Shown: piece by piece, positions 44,165 to 50,536 of the stretch | How the letters are laid out: each line of letters opens with the position of its first letter | How positions within the stretch are numbered: the stretch's first letter is position 1 | Source of the DNA: Actinospica durhamensis | GTDB lineage: Bacteria > Actinomycetota > Actinomycetes > Streptomycetales > Catenulisporaceae | DNA: 50,536 bases | NCBI RefSeq assembly: GCF_018139695.1 | Contig: NZ_JAGSOG010000031.1 | Coordinates: forward strand, 1 to 50,536 | Direction: 5' to 3' | The notes under the pieces: model-generated | Database searches by the model: none | What the model saw: the letters and a program-made list of their open reading frames with translations, nothing else | What the model was told of the DNA's origin: nothing | Program-made: the position numbers and the translations under genes

Positions 44165-44623
44165 TCACCGGTCCTTCTCCGGCTTCTCTTCGCTGCTGAT
44201 GCCGTCGACGCAGTCATCGATCCGCAGGCAGAGGGTGATCACTTCTCGGCGCAGCTGGCTGAGCGCGAGGTCGAGCAGGTCGAGGCCCTCGACCCGCTGA
44301 TCGTGCTCGGTGCCCGCGGGGACGGGCGGAGTGTGGTCGAGCGCGTTGAGCGCGGCGGCCAGGACCGTGCCCGTCAGCTCCTCGGGCACGGTCAGCACCC
44401 AGCCGCCGAGCCCGGCCGAGGGGCTGAGGCTGTAGAGGCGGCACTCGGTCTCGTGTGGGTCGGCGGCGTGCAGCATCAGACGGCCGCACGGCGATGCCGC
44501 ACGGAACGTCGACGCGGCGGGCGTGGGGCAGCAGGGGCAGGGCCGCTCGATCCTCCAGCCCTCGTGCTGCAGCCAGCCGGACAGGTCGGGGGCGGTGACG
44601 TTTGACGAAGGGGACGTATTCAA
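44165..44623 (-). CDS. Hypothetical protein of the conjugative module
   Basis: The protein has about 152 residues if translation begins at TTG 44623, which follows CTGGAGAAATAGACC; a longer frame from GTG 44659 is possible. It contains LSGWLQHEGWRIERPCPCCP with a CxCC cluster that might bind metal, then GGWVLTVPEELTGTVLAAAL and a C-terminal helix (LDLLDLALSQLRREVITLCL). I recognise no family. It is read leftwards like the neighbouring element genes, and its spacing of 58 bases or more to the next gene upstream suggests the same transcript. Confidence 0.55.
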   Translation of the reverse strand: MNTSPSSNVTAPDLSGWLQHEGWRIERPCPCCPTPAASTFRAASPCGRLMLHAADPHETECRLYSLSPSAGLGGWVLTVPEELTGTVLAAALNALDHTPPVPAGTEHDQRVEGLDLLDLALSQLRREVITLCLRIDDCVDGISSEEKPEKDR

Positions 44624-44717
44624 AGGTCTATTTCTCCAGTTCCAGGTCACGTGGTTCACGGATCGTGCTGCTGCAGGCGTGGGCCCGGCGGGGCTCGGGC
44701 TCGCCTACGTAGCTCGT

Positions 44718-45125
44718 TCACGAGGTGGCCTGCTCGGACAGGTAGTGGTGGGCGAGGGCGAGAAGGGCCTGCTGCTGGCCGATGGTGATCGATTCCAGGT
44801 AGCCGGCGAGTTCGGCCGTGCGCACTGCGGCAGCCTTACGCAGGGCGGCGAAGACCAGGCGGAGTACGGCGAATTCGGCTTCAGGGCCGACGCGCACGTC
44901 GGCGAGCTCGAGGGCCGGGGTGATGTGCGCGAGCAGCAGCCAGTGCAGGTCGGGGTGCACCAGCGGCAGGCTGCTGGCCGAGAGCTGCGCGCGGTGGTGG
45001 TAGGCCAGGGCTGTGACATAGGCGGCCGCGTCGTGCACCCGGGTACGGGTCGGCGGTACGGGCCCGGGGCGGGGCGGCGAAGGGGGTGTCTGCGTGTCCT
45101 GTGACGTGACGGGAGGCTCGGTCAT
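44718..45125 (-). CDS. Hypothetical protein of the conjugative module
   Basis: The 135-residue protein starts at ATG 45125, preceded on the minus strand by TGGAGCCATGCC. After a proline-rich N-terminus it is helical: VHDAAAYVTALAYHHRAQLS, LHWLLLAHITPALELADVRV, LRLVFAALRKAAAVRTAEL and IGQQQALLALAHHYLSEQA. No family is recognised. Helical proteins of this kind are common in the accessory set of actinomycete integrative conjugative elements. The 45,126-45,341 gap holds nothing I can support. Confidence 0.6.
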   Translation of the reverse strand: MTEPPVTSQDTQTPPSPPRPGPVPPTRTRVHDAAAYVTALAYHHRAQLSASSLPLVHPDLHWLLLAHITPALELADVRVGPEAEFAVLRLVFAALRKAAAVRTAELAGYLESITIGQQQALLALAHHYLSEQATS

Positions 45126-45341
45126 GGCATGGCTCCAGGAAGGTTCGGTGCGAACAGGGGTAAGCGAGGGCACGCGATCGCGCAGCCGTCGTCGCGGTGT
45201 ACCGGAATGGCCGCGCTCGCGAGCCGGGCCGTGCACGGAGGCGGCGCCGGTGAGGCGGGGCCGTGGCGGAGCCCAGGCCCCCACGCTGCCCCGGCCATAC
45301 GCGGACGGCCAGGGCAGCGGAGACGAAGTGTGGCGTGGTCG

Positions 45342-45908
45342 TTACTGTTCGGTGGGGGCGGTGGCCTGGGCGGGTTCCGGCTGTGTATCGGCCGGGTCCG
45401 CCTGCTCTTCCGCCTGCGCCGTAGTGATGTCGGTGGTGATCTGGACAGTGATGCGGGCCTCGGCCTGGTCCGCGTCGGCGCGATCGGGGTCCAGGCCGCC
45501 CGGGATGGCCAGGGCCTTGATGAACGCGGCGATGGCTTCGGCCGGGCAGTTGTCTCCGAAACCGGCGCGCCAGCCGCGGCGCGGGGCCTCGGGGTCGGTG
45601 TAGGTCACCAGCCAGAGCCCGCCCATCGGGTTGCCCGCGTAGCGGGCGGACTCGGGCCCGAACTCGATGCGCAGCCGCTCGTCCGGGCTCACGGCCCAGC
45701 TGGTCTCGTTCTCATCCGTCCCGCGCCGGAACCCGGCGTCGGCCCCGGCGTCCAGGGCGGATTCGGGCAGGCCGCAACCGGCCGCGTAGGCGGGCACCGT
45801 GTGCCCGGGCACGGGCGCCGGGGTGTGGTCCGGAGCCGACCCGGCGGTGGCGGTGTCGGGCGTGCCGGTGCGGCGAGGGGTCCGGGCGGGGGTACGGGTA
45901 GCAGTCAT
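45342..45908 (-). CDS. DUF317-type protein of an integrative element
   Basis: The 188-residue protein starts at ATG 45908 after AAAGGA. A Thr/Pro-rich N-terminus precedes a DUF317-like core: SWAVSPDERLRIEFGPESAR, GLWLVTYTDPEAPRRGWRAG and CPAEAIAAFIKALA. The tail is acidic and alanine-rich. DUF317 proteins are a hallmark of actinomycete mobile elements, but their function is unknown. It lies in the leftward transfer module downstream of the terminator at 46,116-46,150, so it has its own promoter, probably in 45,909-46,115. Confidence 0.75.
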   Translation of the reverse strand: MTATRTPARTPRRTGTPDTATAGSAPDHTPAPVPGHTVPAYAAGCGLPESALDAGADAGFRRGTDENETSWAVSPDERLRIEFGPESARYAGNPMGGLWLVTYTDPEAPRRGWRAGFGDNCPAEAIAAFIKALAIPGGLDPDRADADQAEARITVQITTDITTAQAEEQADPADTQPEPAQATAPTEQ

Positions 45909-46115
45909 GACAGAGCATTCCTTTACTGGTTGGTGTTTCCATGGCCCGCAGCAGCACCCGTAGCCGCCTTTGTCGCAGGCTCGGGCGCGGATGCGAGGGA
46001 TCAGGGGGCCGTCATGCGGCCAGGGGCGGCGCGCCAGATCATGGCTGGATGGGAGGGCGCGCCGGAGGGGCGACGTGCTGGGGCGCTAGGAGCCGGGCCG
46101 GTAGGCTGCGACCGG

Positions 46116-46150
46116 ACCGGGCGCGCCTAATTGAGGTAGGCGCGGCCGGT
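46116..46150 (-). terminator. Hairpin terminator
   Basis: A 14-base stem with one internal G-G mismatch (ACCGG-g-CGCGCCTA at 46,116-46,129 with TAGGCGCG-g-CCGGT at 46,137-46,150) closes a 7-nt loop. It lies 30 bases after the stop of the winged-helix protein and probably ends that transcript. Confidence 0.7.
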
Positions 46151-46179
46151 TCCGTGTACGTCGCCCGGCGACGGATCGC

Positions 46180-46800
46180 CTACGCGGCGTCGGGCGCGTC
46201 GGCGGCGCTGTCGGCGGGGGCGGTGTCGGTCGCCTGCGCGGGTGCGGATGTCGTGTAGCGGCGCGGGTGCTCGCCCGTCATGACGAGCTCGCCTCGGTTG
46301 AGCAGACCGGTGATGGCCGCGCCGGTGGCGCCGGTGCCGTTGCCCAGCTCACGGGCCAGTTCCGTGACCGTGAGCTGCGCACCGGGGTGCGCGGCGAGCA
46401 CCTCCAAGATCCGCGCGCCGATCGATCCCGGCCGCGTCCCCACGCCCGTGCCGCCAGTGGTGGGACGCGGCGCCGTGGCTCCGCCGGTGCGGAGGGGGGA
46501 ACGGCCCGGGCCGGTGCCCAGGCCGAGGGCTGCGCCCATGGCCCGGTGCATGATCGAGAGGGTGTCGGCGTCGGGTGCGGCGGTGGTCAGCAACTGGCAG
46601 AGCATGCCGATCAGCTCGGCCGTCGGCTCGGCCGCGGTGACCGCCTCCATCAGGATCCCGGTGAGCCCGGCCGGGGCGGCGGCCTCCCCGTTGGTGTAGG
46701 GAGCCATGGCGGCGGTGAACGCGGCGCGGATGGGCGCGGCCATGGCCGCGTACGGGTCGGCCGGAACAGCGGCAGTGGCGCGGGCGGTCGTCTCGGTCAT
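46180..46800 (-). CDS. Winged-helix-like protein of the conjugative module
   Basis: This 206-residue protein starts at ATG 46800, preceded on the minus strand by GGAAAGAGAG. The N-terminal half is helical (AAPIRAAFTAAMAPYTNGEA, LMEAVTAAEPTAELIGMLCQ). A Gly/Thr/Pro-rich linker leads to a winged-helix-like domain (IGARILEVLAAHPGAQLTVT, ELARELGNGTGATGAAITGL, LNRGELVMT). An Ala-rich tail follows. It probably binds DNA and may regulate the element or act as a MarR-like or replication accessory factor. The gene is the last before a hairpin terminator. Confidence 0.6.
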   Translation of the reverse strand: MTETTARATAAVPADPYAAMAAPIRAAFTAAMAPYTNGEAAAPAGLTGILMEAVTAAEPTAELIGMLCQLLTTAAPDADTLSIMHRAMGAALGLGTGPGRSPLRTGGATAPRPTTGGTGVGTRPGSIGARILEVLAAHPGAQLTVTELARELGNGTGATGAAITGLLNRGELVMTGEHPRRYTTSAPAQATDTAPADSAADAPDAA

Positions 46801-47095
46801 GTCAGTACTCTCTTTCCGTTTCTTATCGGGCCGGTCGGGCTAACCGGCGTCGTGGACGCTATTCCCACGCTATTAACGAAGTCAACTGATACGCGTACGT
46901 CCATCGGGTGATTTTCGACGCCCCGGGTAAACCACCATTAGTTGAATTCGCCTGCGCTGCTTTGAATGCGTCGCGGCGGGATATCAGCTCGTGTGACGCC
47001 GCGCTCGAATCCGGCCCGGCTCGGGCTCGGCTCGACGCCGGCAGCGCCGGCGAGGCTGGAGCGGGAAGGGGAGGAGGACAAGAGGCGCGGCGGAC
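46801..47095. other. Non-coding gap within the conjugative module
   Basis: I see no gene here. The stretch contains an AT-richer patch near 46,860-46,950 (CTATTAACGAAGTCAACTGA) that may hold the promoter of the 46,180-46,800 gene. It might also belong to an element control or transfer-origin region; nothing in the sequence decides this. Confidence 0.4.
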
Positions 47096-47314
47096 TCAGC
47101 GTGCCGGGGGCCGGATGCGCCGGGCGGTGGGTATCGCGTGGATAGGTCGATTACGACCTATCAGCCCCGGCCGGGCGCGCCTTGCACATGGCGGCTGAAC
47201 TGTGCGTATGCAGATCCCAGCCCCTCCTTCAGGAACGAGGTGGCCAGAGCGGGGCTCAGCGCCGGGGTCAGGGAGGAGGTCAGGGAGGGCGGGGCCTGGA
47301 TAGCTGTACATTGA
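47096..47314 (-). CDS. Possible small protein, unknown
   Basis: This possible 72-residue frame starts at ATG 47314, directly behind a strong ribosome site (AAAGGAGCGAATCA). It begins MYSYPGPALPDLLPDPGAEP and ends with an Arg/Pro-rich tail. A perfect 9-bp inverted repeat (GATAGGTCG/CGACCTATC, 47,141-47,162) lies within it. The strong translation signal supports expression of something here, though the low-complexity tail is suspicious. The adjacent 47,315-47,572 shows no gene I can support. Confidence 0.35.
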   Translation of the reverse strand, partial: SMYSYPGPALPDLLPDPGAEPRSGHLVPEGGAGICIRTVQPPCARRARPGLIGRNRPIHAIPTARRIRPPAR

Positions 47315-47572
47315 TTCGCTCCTTTCGTTCCTTCCGCGTCTCGGTCGCCCTGCCGCCAGCGGCTGCGGTCCTGTGCGGCTCCGCAGCGTCGAGGGCCCGG
47401 AGGCTGTTTGCGCGGTGGCCGAATCGGTGATTGGACCCACTTTTCCGGGACCCGTCTTATGATTTCGACGATAGCGGTTCGCCGGATATCGCGGGCGCAT
47501 GAATGCCCCCGGTCGGCGAAGGTTCTTCACGGCGGATTTCACGGGTGTCGGTGCATAACGCGGTACGCGCGG

Positions 47573-48187
47573 TCATTTTCTGGCGGGTACGCAGATGCGT
47601 GGATCTGCCGCGAGGAATTGCTGGAGTATTTCGGCTTTCCGCTGCCATTTCTGGTACGCGGTGGGCGCTCCGGAGTGCTGTACGGCCTGGGCGGCCTGCC
47701 ACAGCGGGATGCTCCACCAGCCGGGGACGCGCTGCAGGTGCCGGTAGAACTGCTGGGCCGCGTAGGCGGGGTTCATGATCTGAGCGGGGCTGCCCCAGCC
47801 CTGGGAGGGGCGCTGCTGGAACAGCCCGAGACTGTCCCGGTCCCCGCGGTCGAGGTTCTCCAGGCCGGATTCCTGCATGGCGGTGGCCAGCGCGATCACG
47901 ACGGCACGGTCTACCGGTGTGATGTCGTCCTCGAGCGCGACCTGGTTGATGACGGCGGCGTTCGCGGCCTGCCGCGCAGTCAGATCCAGCCCTTCGACGT
48001 GGATACCGCCGTCGACGCGACAGGCGACCGCCCCGTAATCCTCGGCGAGCCGGGGAGCGGCACCGTCATTGCCGAGCAGCCCGCCGGTAAGCAGGCTGAG
48101 GACCGCGGCCGCCGCGGCGGCGCTCAGCAGCAGGAAGCAGAGGGCGAGCGTACCGGCGGCGAGCCCGGCTTTGGCGAGCACGCACAT
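47573..48187 (-). CDS. Membrane-anchored lytic transglycosylase-like hydrolase
   Basis: The product has about 204 residues. GTG 48187 lies only a few bases from GAGGGGAG, so the in-frame GTG at 48181 is a likely alternative start. One N-terminal membrane helix (LAAGTLALCFLLLSAAAAAA) anchors an extracellular domain. Its core ALATAMQESGLENLDRGDRD then SLGLFQQRPSQGWGSPAQIM resembles transglycosylase/lysozyme-like proteins of actinomycete conjugative elements. The Glu in MQESGLEN is the candidate catalytic acid. Such enzymes open peptidoglycan locally during conjugative DNA transfer. It lies next to the replication-relaxation and ATPase genes in the same direction. Confidence 0.8.
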   Translation of the reverse strand: MCVLAKAGLAAGTLALCFLLLSAAAAAAVLSLLTGGLLGNDGAAPRLAEDYGAVACRVDGGIHVEGLDLTARQAANAAVINQVALEDDITPVDRAVVIALATAMQESGLENLDRGDRDSLGLFQQRPSQGWGSPAQIMNPAYAAQQFYRHLQRVPGWWSIPLWQAAQAVQHSGAPTAYQKWQRKAEILQQFLAADPRICVPARK

Positions 48188-48198
48188 CTCCCCTCAAG

Positions 48199-49209
48199 CT
48201 ACTGCTGCTGGATGGCGAGTTTCGGCGCGACGGGGATCGGTGCACGCACCGCGCGGTCGCCCATCAGCGGGGCGAGCAGCTTGACCCCGCGGCCCGCGAA
48301 GTAGCTCGGGATCTGCGCGAGCGTGACGCGCATGTCGGCGCCCAGTGGCCGCCAAGCCGGCCCGCCGAGGAGTCCGCCGAGTTCGTGGATCTGCGCGGTG
48401 GCGCGTTCGGCGGGCGCGGTGACGGTGGTGGCGATCGGTAGCCCGGCGGCGTCCGGGATCTTCGCCAGCCTGCCGTGGAGGCGGTATTCGCGTTCCGCGT
48501 CGGGCAGCTGGATCAGGATCGGGCGGTGCCCTCCGTAGGCGGCGGCGTAGCGCGCGTAGCCCGCGCTCTTCTCTGCGAGCTGCGGAAGGTGCTCGCTGCC
48601 GGTGTCGTGCTCGAAGAAGAACCCGAACCCCTTCTCCGTCGCCGGGTCGCGGTGCACGGCGTAGGCGTCCGGGCGGATCAAGTCTCCCCACAGCCCCATG
48701 CACGTGTACTGGTTCCACCACGCGGCGAGCTGCCCGCGCGCGGCGAGGGAGACGAGCGCGTCGGTCAGCCCGATGGTGTGCGCCAGATCCGGGCGCGCAC
48801 CCTGGCGCAGCAGCTTGGCGTGGTTGTAGCCGTATTCCTTCGGCGTCATGTCGTGCGCGGCCGCAACCAGCAGCGCGCCGCGCGGACCGAGGATATAGCG
48901 GTAGCACTGCGCCCCGCACCAGGAGGCACTGAGCGTCCGGAACCGGTCGAGTAGGCCGAGCTCGCGCAGCTGGGACAAGCGGTAGTTCATCGTGCGGGCG
49001 CGGGTGAAGGCCAGGGCGTGGATCTGCATCGCGGTCAGCAGCCGGTGCTCACCGAGCATCGCCAGCAGCCACCGGTCCCGCGGCGTCGTGCGGAACAGCA
49101 GATAGGCCAGACCGTCGACGGGCGCCGGGTAGTTGCTCGAGCCACCGCGTCCTTTCGCGGCCGGGTTGAGGGGGATGGCCGCCTCGGTGCCGGCATCGGT
49201 GCGGGTCAT
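48199..49209 (-). CDS. Replication-relaxation family protein
   Basis: This 336-residue protein has the replication-relaxation (MobC-like) layout. An N-terminal winged-helix region comes first (PRDRWLLAMLGEHRLLTAMQ, RARTMNYRLSQLRELGLLDR). It is followed by GPRGALLVAAAHDMTPKEYG and a nuclease-like middle part (HTIGLTDALVSLAARGQLAA, LIRPDAYAVHRD, GFGFFFEHDTGSEHL). The D-A-Y and F-E-H-D-T-G residues form the conserved core of this family. Members occur in Gram-positive plasmids and integrative elements and are thought to process DNA for replication or transfer. The start overlaps the stop of the ATPase gene by 4 bp. Confidence 0.85.
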   Translation of the reverse strand: MTRTDAGTEAAIPLNPAAKGRGGSSNYPAPVDGLAYLLFRTTPRDRWLLAMLGEHRLLTAMQIHALAFTRARTMNYRLSQLRELGLLDRFRTLSASWCGAQCYRYILGPRGALLVAAAHDMTPKEYGYNHAKLLRQGARPDLAHTIGLTDALVSLAARGQLAAWWNQYTCMGLWGDLIRPDAYAVHRDPATEKGFGFFFEHDTGSEHLPQLAEKSAGYARYAAAYGGHRPILIQLPDAEREYRLHGRLAKIPDAAGLPIATTVTAPAERATAQIHELGGLLGGPAWRPLGADMRVTLAQIPSYFAGRGVKLLAPLMGDRAVRAPIPVAPKLAIQQQ

Positions 49210-50536
49210 GCGGATACCTCCTGCTCGGTGGTGCCGCTAGCGCCGGTGGTGCCGGGGGTTTCGGCTGGGATGTCGTTGCCGGTCAGTCGCGTGCGCAGTT
49301 CGGCTGCGCGGCCGGGGATGGCCGGTGGCATGGGCCTGGTCGCCAGCGTGCACGCGGGCTGTTCGGCTCCGGCGACCACGAGCCGGACGGCGGCCTGGTA
49401 GGCGCCGAGGCGCGCGAGGTCGTGTTCGCCGAGGTTGGGGTAGGTGTGTTTGGCGAGCTTCGCAGCGTCCTCGGGCGAGGCGTTGAAGTAGATCTTGTTG
49501 CGGGCGTTGGCGGAGATCGCTTCGCGCATCGCGGCCGGCAGCTGCCCGAGGTCCTGGTGCGCGAGAATGAGCGAGAGCCGGTAGCCGCGCGCCTCGGCGA
49601 GCATGTCCTCGACCCTCAAAGGCAGGTTGAGGTAGGTGTGCGCCTCATCGACGACCAGCGCCGCGTCCGGCCGGTCCGAGTCCGGGTGCATCCCCGCGCG
49701 GGCGGTGGCTCCCTGCCAGGTCTTGGCGATCAGGAAGCTGCCGAGCAGCCGCGAGGTCTCCTCCCCGAGCACGCCCTTGGGCAGCCGAGCGAGCAGCAGC
49801 CCGCCGGAGAGCACCGCCTGGATGTCGATATCGGTGGGACCCGAGGCGATGACCTTGGCTGGGTAGTCGCGCATGAGGAACCCGCGCAACTTGTTGAGCA
49901 GCGGCGCCGTCAGCTGGGCGCGGGCGGCCTCGGAGTGCTGCTCGTAGCCCGCCCAGAAGTTGAGCAGCACCCGGTGCCGGTCGTGGCGCAGCGCGTCGGT
50001 GTAGCGCCGGCGGATCCGCGCGTCCGTCAGCAGCTCCGGCACCTCGGCCAGGGTCGGGAACGGCAGGTCCGCACGGGCCCGGTCCGCCTGCATCAGCGTC
50101 AGGCACGCGGCGCGCAGCAGGTCGTCTGTGCGCGGCCCCCAGAACCCGGCGTAGATCTTCGAGAAGATCCCGACGAGGTGGTCGGTGGCCAGGTACGGCT
50201 CCGCGCCGTCGAGCATGTTCACCCGCGGCACCGGCACGCTCTCGTCGCATGGGTCGAACAGCACGATCGGGCGCTCGAGCGCCGCGGACGGTAGCCGATC
50301 GAGGACGTTGGTCACCAGGTCGCCCATCGGATCGATCACGACCTGGCCGCGCCCGGCCGCGGCGTCCTGCAGGATCAGGTTCACCAGCAGCGTGGATTTA
50401 CCCGACCCGGTCTTACCCAGCATGTGCACGTGCTGGCGCGCATCGGCCACCGGCAACGCGACCGCACGCGGCGGACCGGCGTCCGCGTCGCCGAGCACCT
50501 TCGCGCCGCCGCCGGTGCCCGTGGGAAGGGCCGGGG
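49206..50536 (-). CDS. Conjugative transfer ATPase (VirB4/TraD/HerA-like), partial
   Basis: The gene enters from beyond the right edge; no stop occurs between GTG 50498 and the window end, so the true start is likely outside. The visible part has Walker A HMLGKTGSGKSTLLVNLILQ, DPMGDLVTNVLDRLP, and Walker B ALVVDEAHTYLNLP. RLSLILAHQDLGQLPAAMRE (an ASCE glutamine finger region) and NARNKIYFNASPEDAAKLAK follow. This matches DUF87/TraD-type ATPases that drive DNA or protein through type IV secretion channels. The C-terminal 30 residues are a Thr/Pro/Gly-rich tail. It heads a translationally coupled set with the replication-relaxation gene. Confidence 0.85.
   Translation of the reverse strand, partial: PALPTGTGGGAKVLGDADAGPPRAVALPVADARQHVHMLGKTGSGKSTLLVNLILQDAAAGRGQVVIDPMGDLVTNVLDRLPSAALERPIVLFDPCDESVPVPRVNMLDGAEPYLATDHLVGIFSKIYAGFWGPRTDDLLRAACLTLMQADRARADLPFPTLAEVPELLTDARIRRRYTDALRHDRHRVLLNFWAGYEQHSEAARAQLTAPLLNKLRGFLMRDYPAKVIASGPTDIDIQAVLSGGLLLARLPKGVLGEETSRLLGSFLIAKTWQGATARAGMHPDSDRPDAALVVDEAHTYLNLPLRVEDMLAEARGYRLSLILAHQDLGQLPAAMREAISANARNKIYFNASPEDAAKLAKHTYPNLGEHDLARLGAYQAAVRLVVAGAEQPACTLATRPMPPAIPGRAAELRTRLTGNDIPAETPGTTGASGTTEQEVSA

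Overview
The window is high-GC DNA of actinobacterial character: GTG starts, GGAG-type ribosome sites, 4-bp ATGA gene overlaps, AICE/ICE-type transfer genes, DUF317, replication-relaxation protein and a Sec-exported RHS toxin all fit a filamentous actinomycete (Streptomycetales/Catenulisporales-like). That placement is inference from gene content, not a database match.

Region by region. (1) 0.3-3.8 kb: ordinary chromosomal genes (small membrane protein plus bacterial PH-domain protein; small DUF protein plus dienelactone hydrolase; D-amino-acid-oxidase-type flavoprotein). (2) 4.0-11.7 kb: a LuxR-type regulator, then a tightly coupled leftward operon of WD40-repeat protein, VioC/clavaminate-synthase-like Fe(II)/2OG oxygenase, GTP cyclohydrolase II, GT2 glycosyltransferase and a VOC protein, with a divergent MFS exporter. 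GTP cyclohydrolase II beside a WD40 protein recalls toxoflavin-type clusters, so this looks like an undescribed small natural-product cluster. (3) 11.75-12.16 kb: a frameshifted small gene. (4) 12.43-25.12 kb: a defence island between two near-identical copies of a tRNA-Arg 3' half. It holds a MORC-like GHKL ATPase, an Mrr-type nuclease/SF2 helicase and an unknown third protein in one operon, then a type II restriction-modification locus (C5-cytosine methylase, Vsr nuclease with an extra N-terminal domain, two convergent GIY-YIG nucleases, one clearly Eco29kI-like). An IS3 element interrupted by an IS30 element follows. A third, eroded copy of the tRNA fragment lies at 3.85 kb.

(5) 25.4-26.83 kb: stacked remnants of IS1182, IS3 and IS481-like elements. 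(6) 26.87-40.08 kb: a polymorphic-toxin locus. An Imm1-like immunity gene overlaps the 3' end of a 2,388-codon secreted RHS gene whose tip is a Hint protease domain followed by a DddA-like (SCP1.201-type) double-stranded-DNA cytidine deaminase. A divergent 1,744-residue secreted protein with a LamG-like region and three C-terminal beta repeats sits beside it. (7) 40.56-42.91 kb: a lipoprotein, an orphan LanC cyclase and the C-terminal end of a LanB/SpaB-type dehydratase, cut by a complete 1,200-bp IS with 35-bp inverted repeats (42,909-44,108). (8) 44.1-50.54 kb: a leftward conjugative-element module (unknown small proteins, DUF317 protein, winged-helix protein, membrane-anchored cell-wall hydrolase, replication-relaxation protein, and a conjugation ATPase that runs off the window).

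Taken together, the right 38 kb is a hotspot in which tRNA-targeted integration, IS insertion, defence genes and inter-bacterial toxin genes have accumulated. The left 12 kb is calmer chromosome carrying a small biosynthetic cluster. All similarity statements come from recognising motifs by eye; no database search was run.
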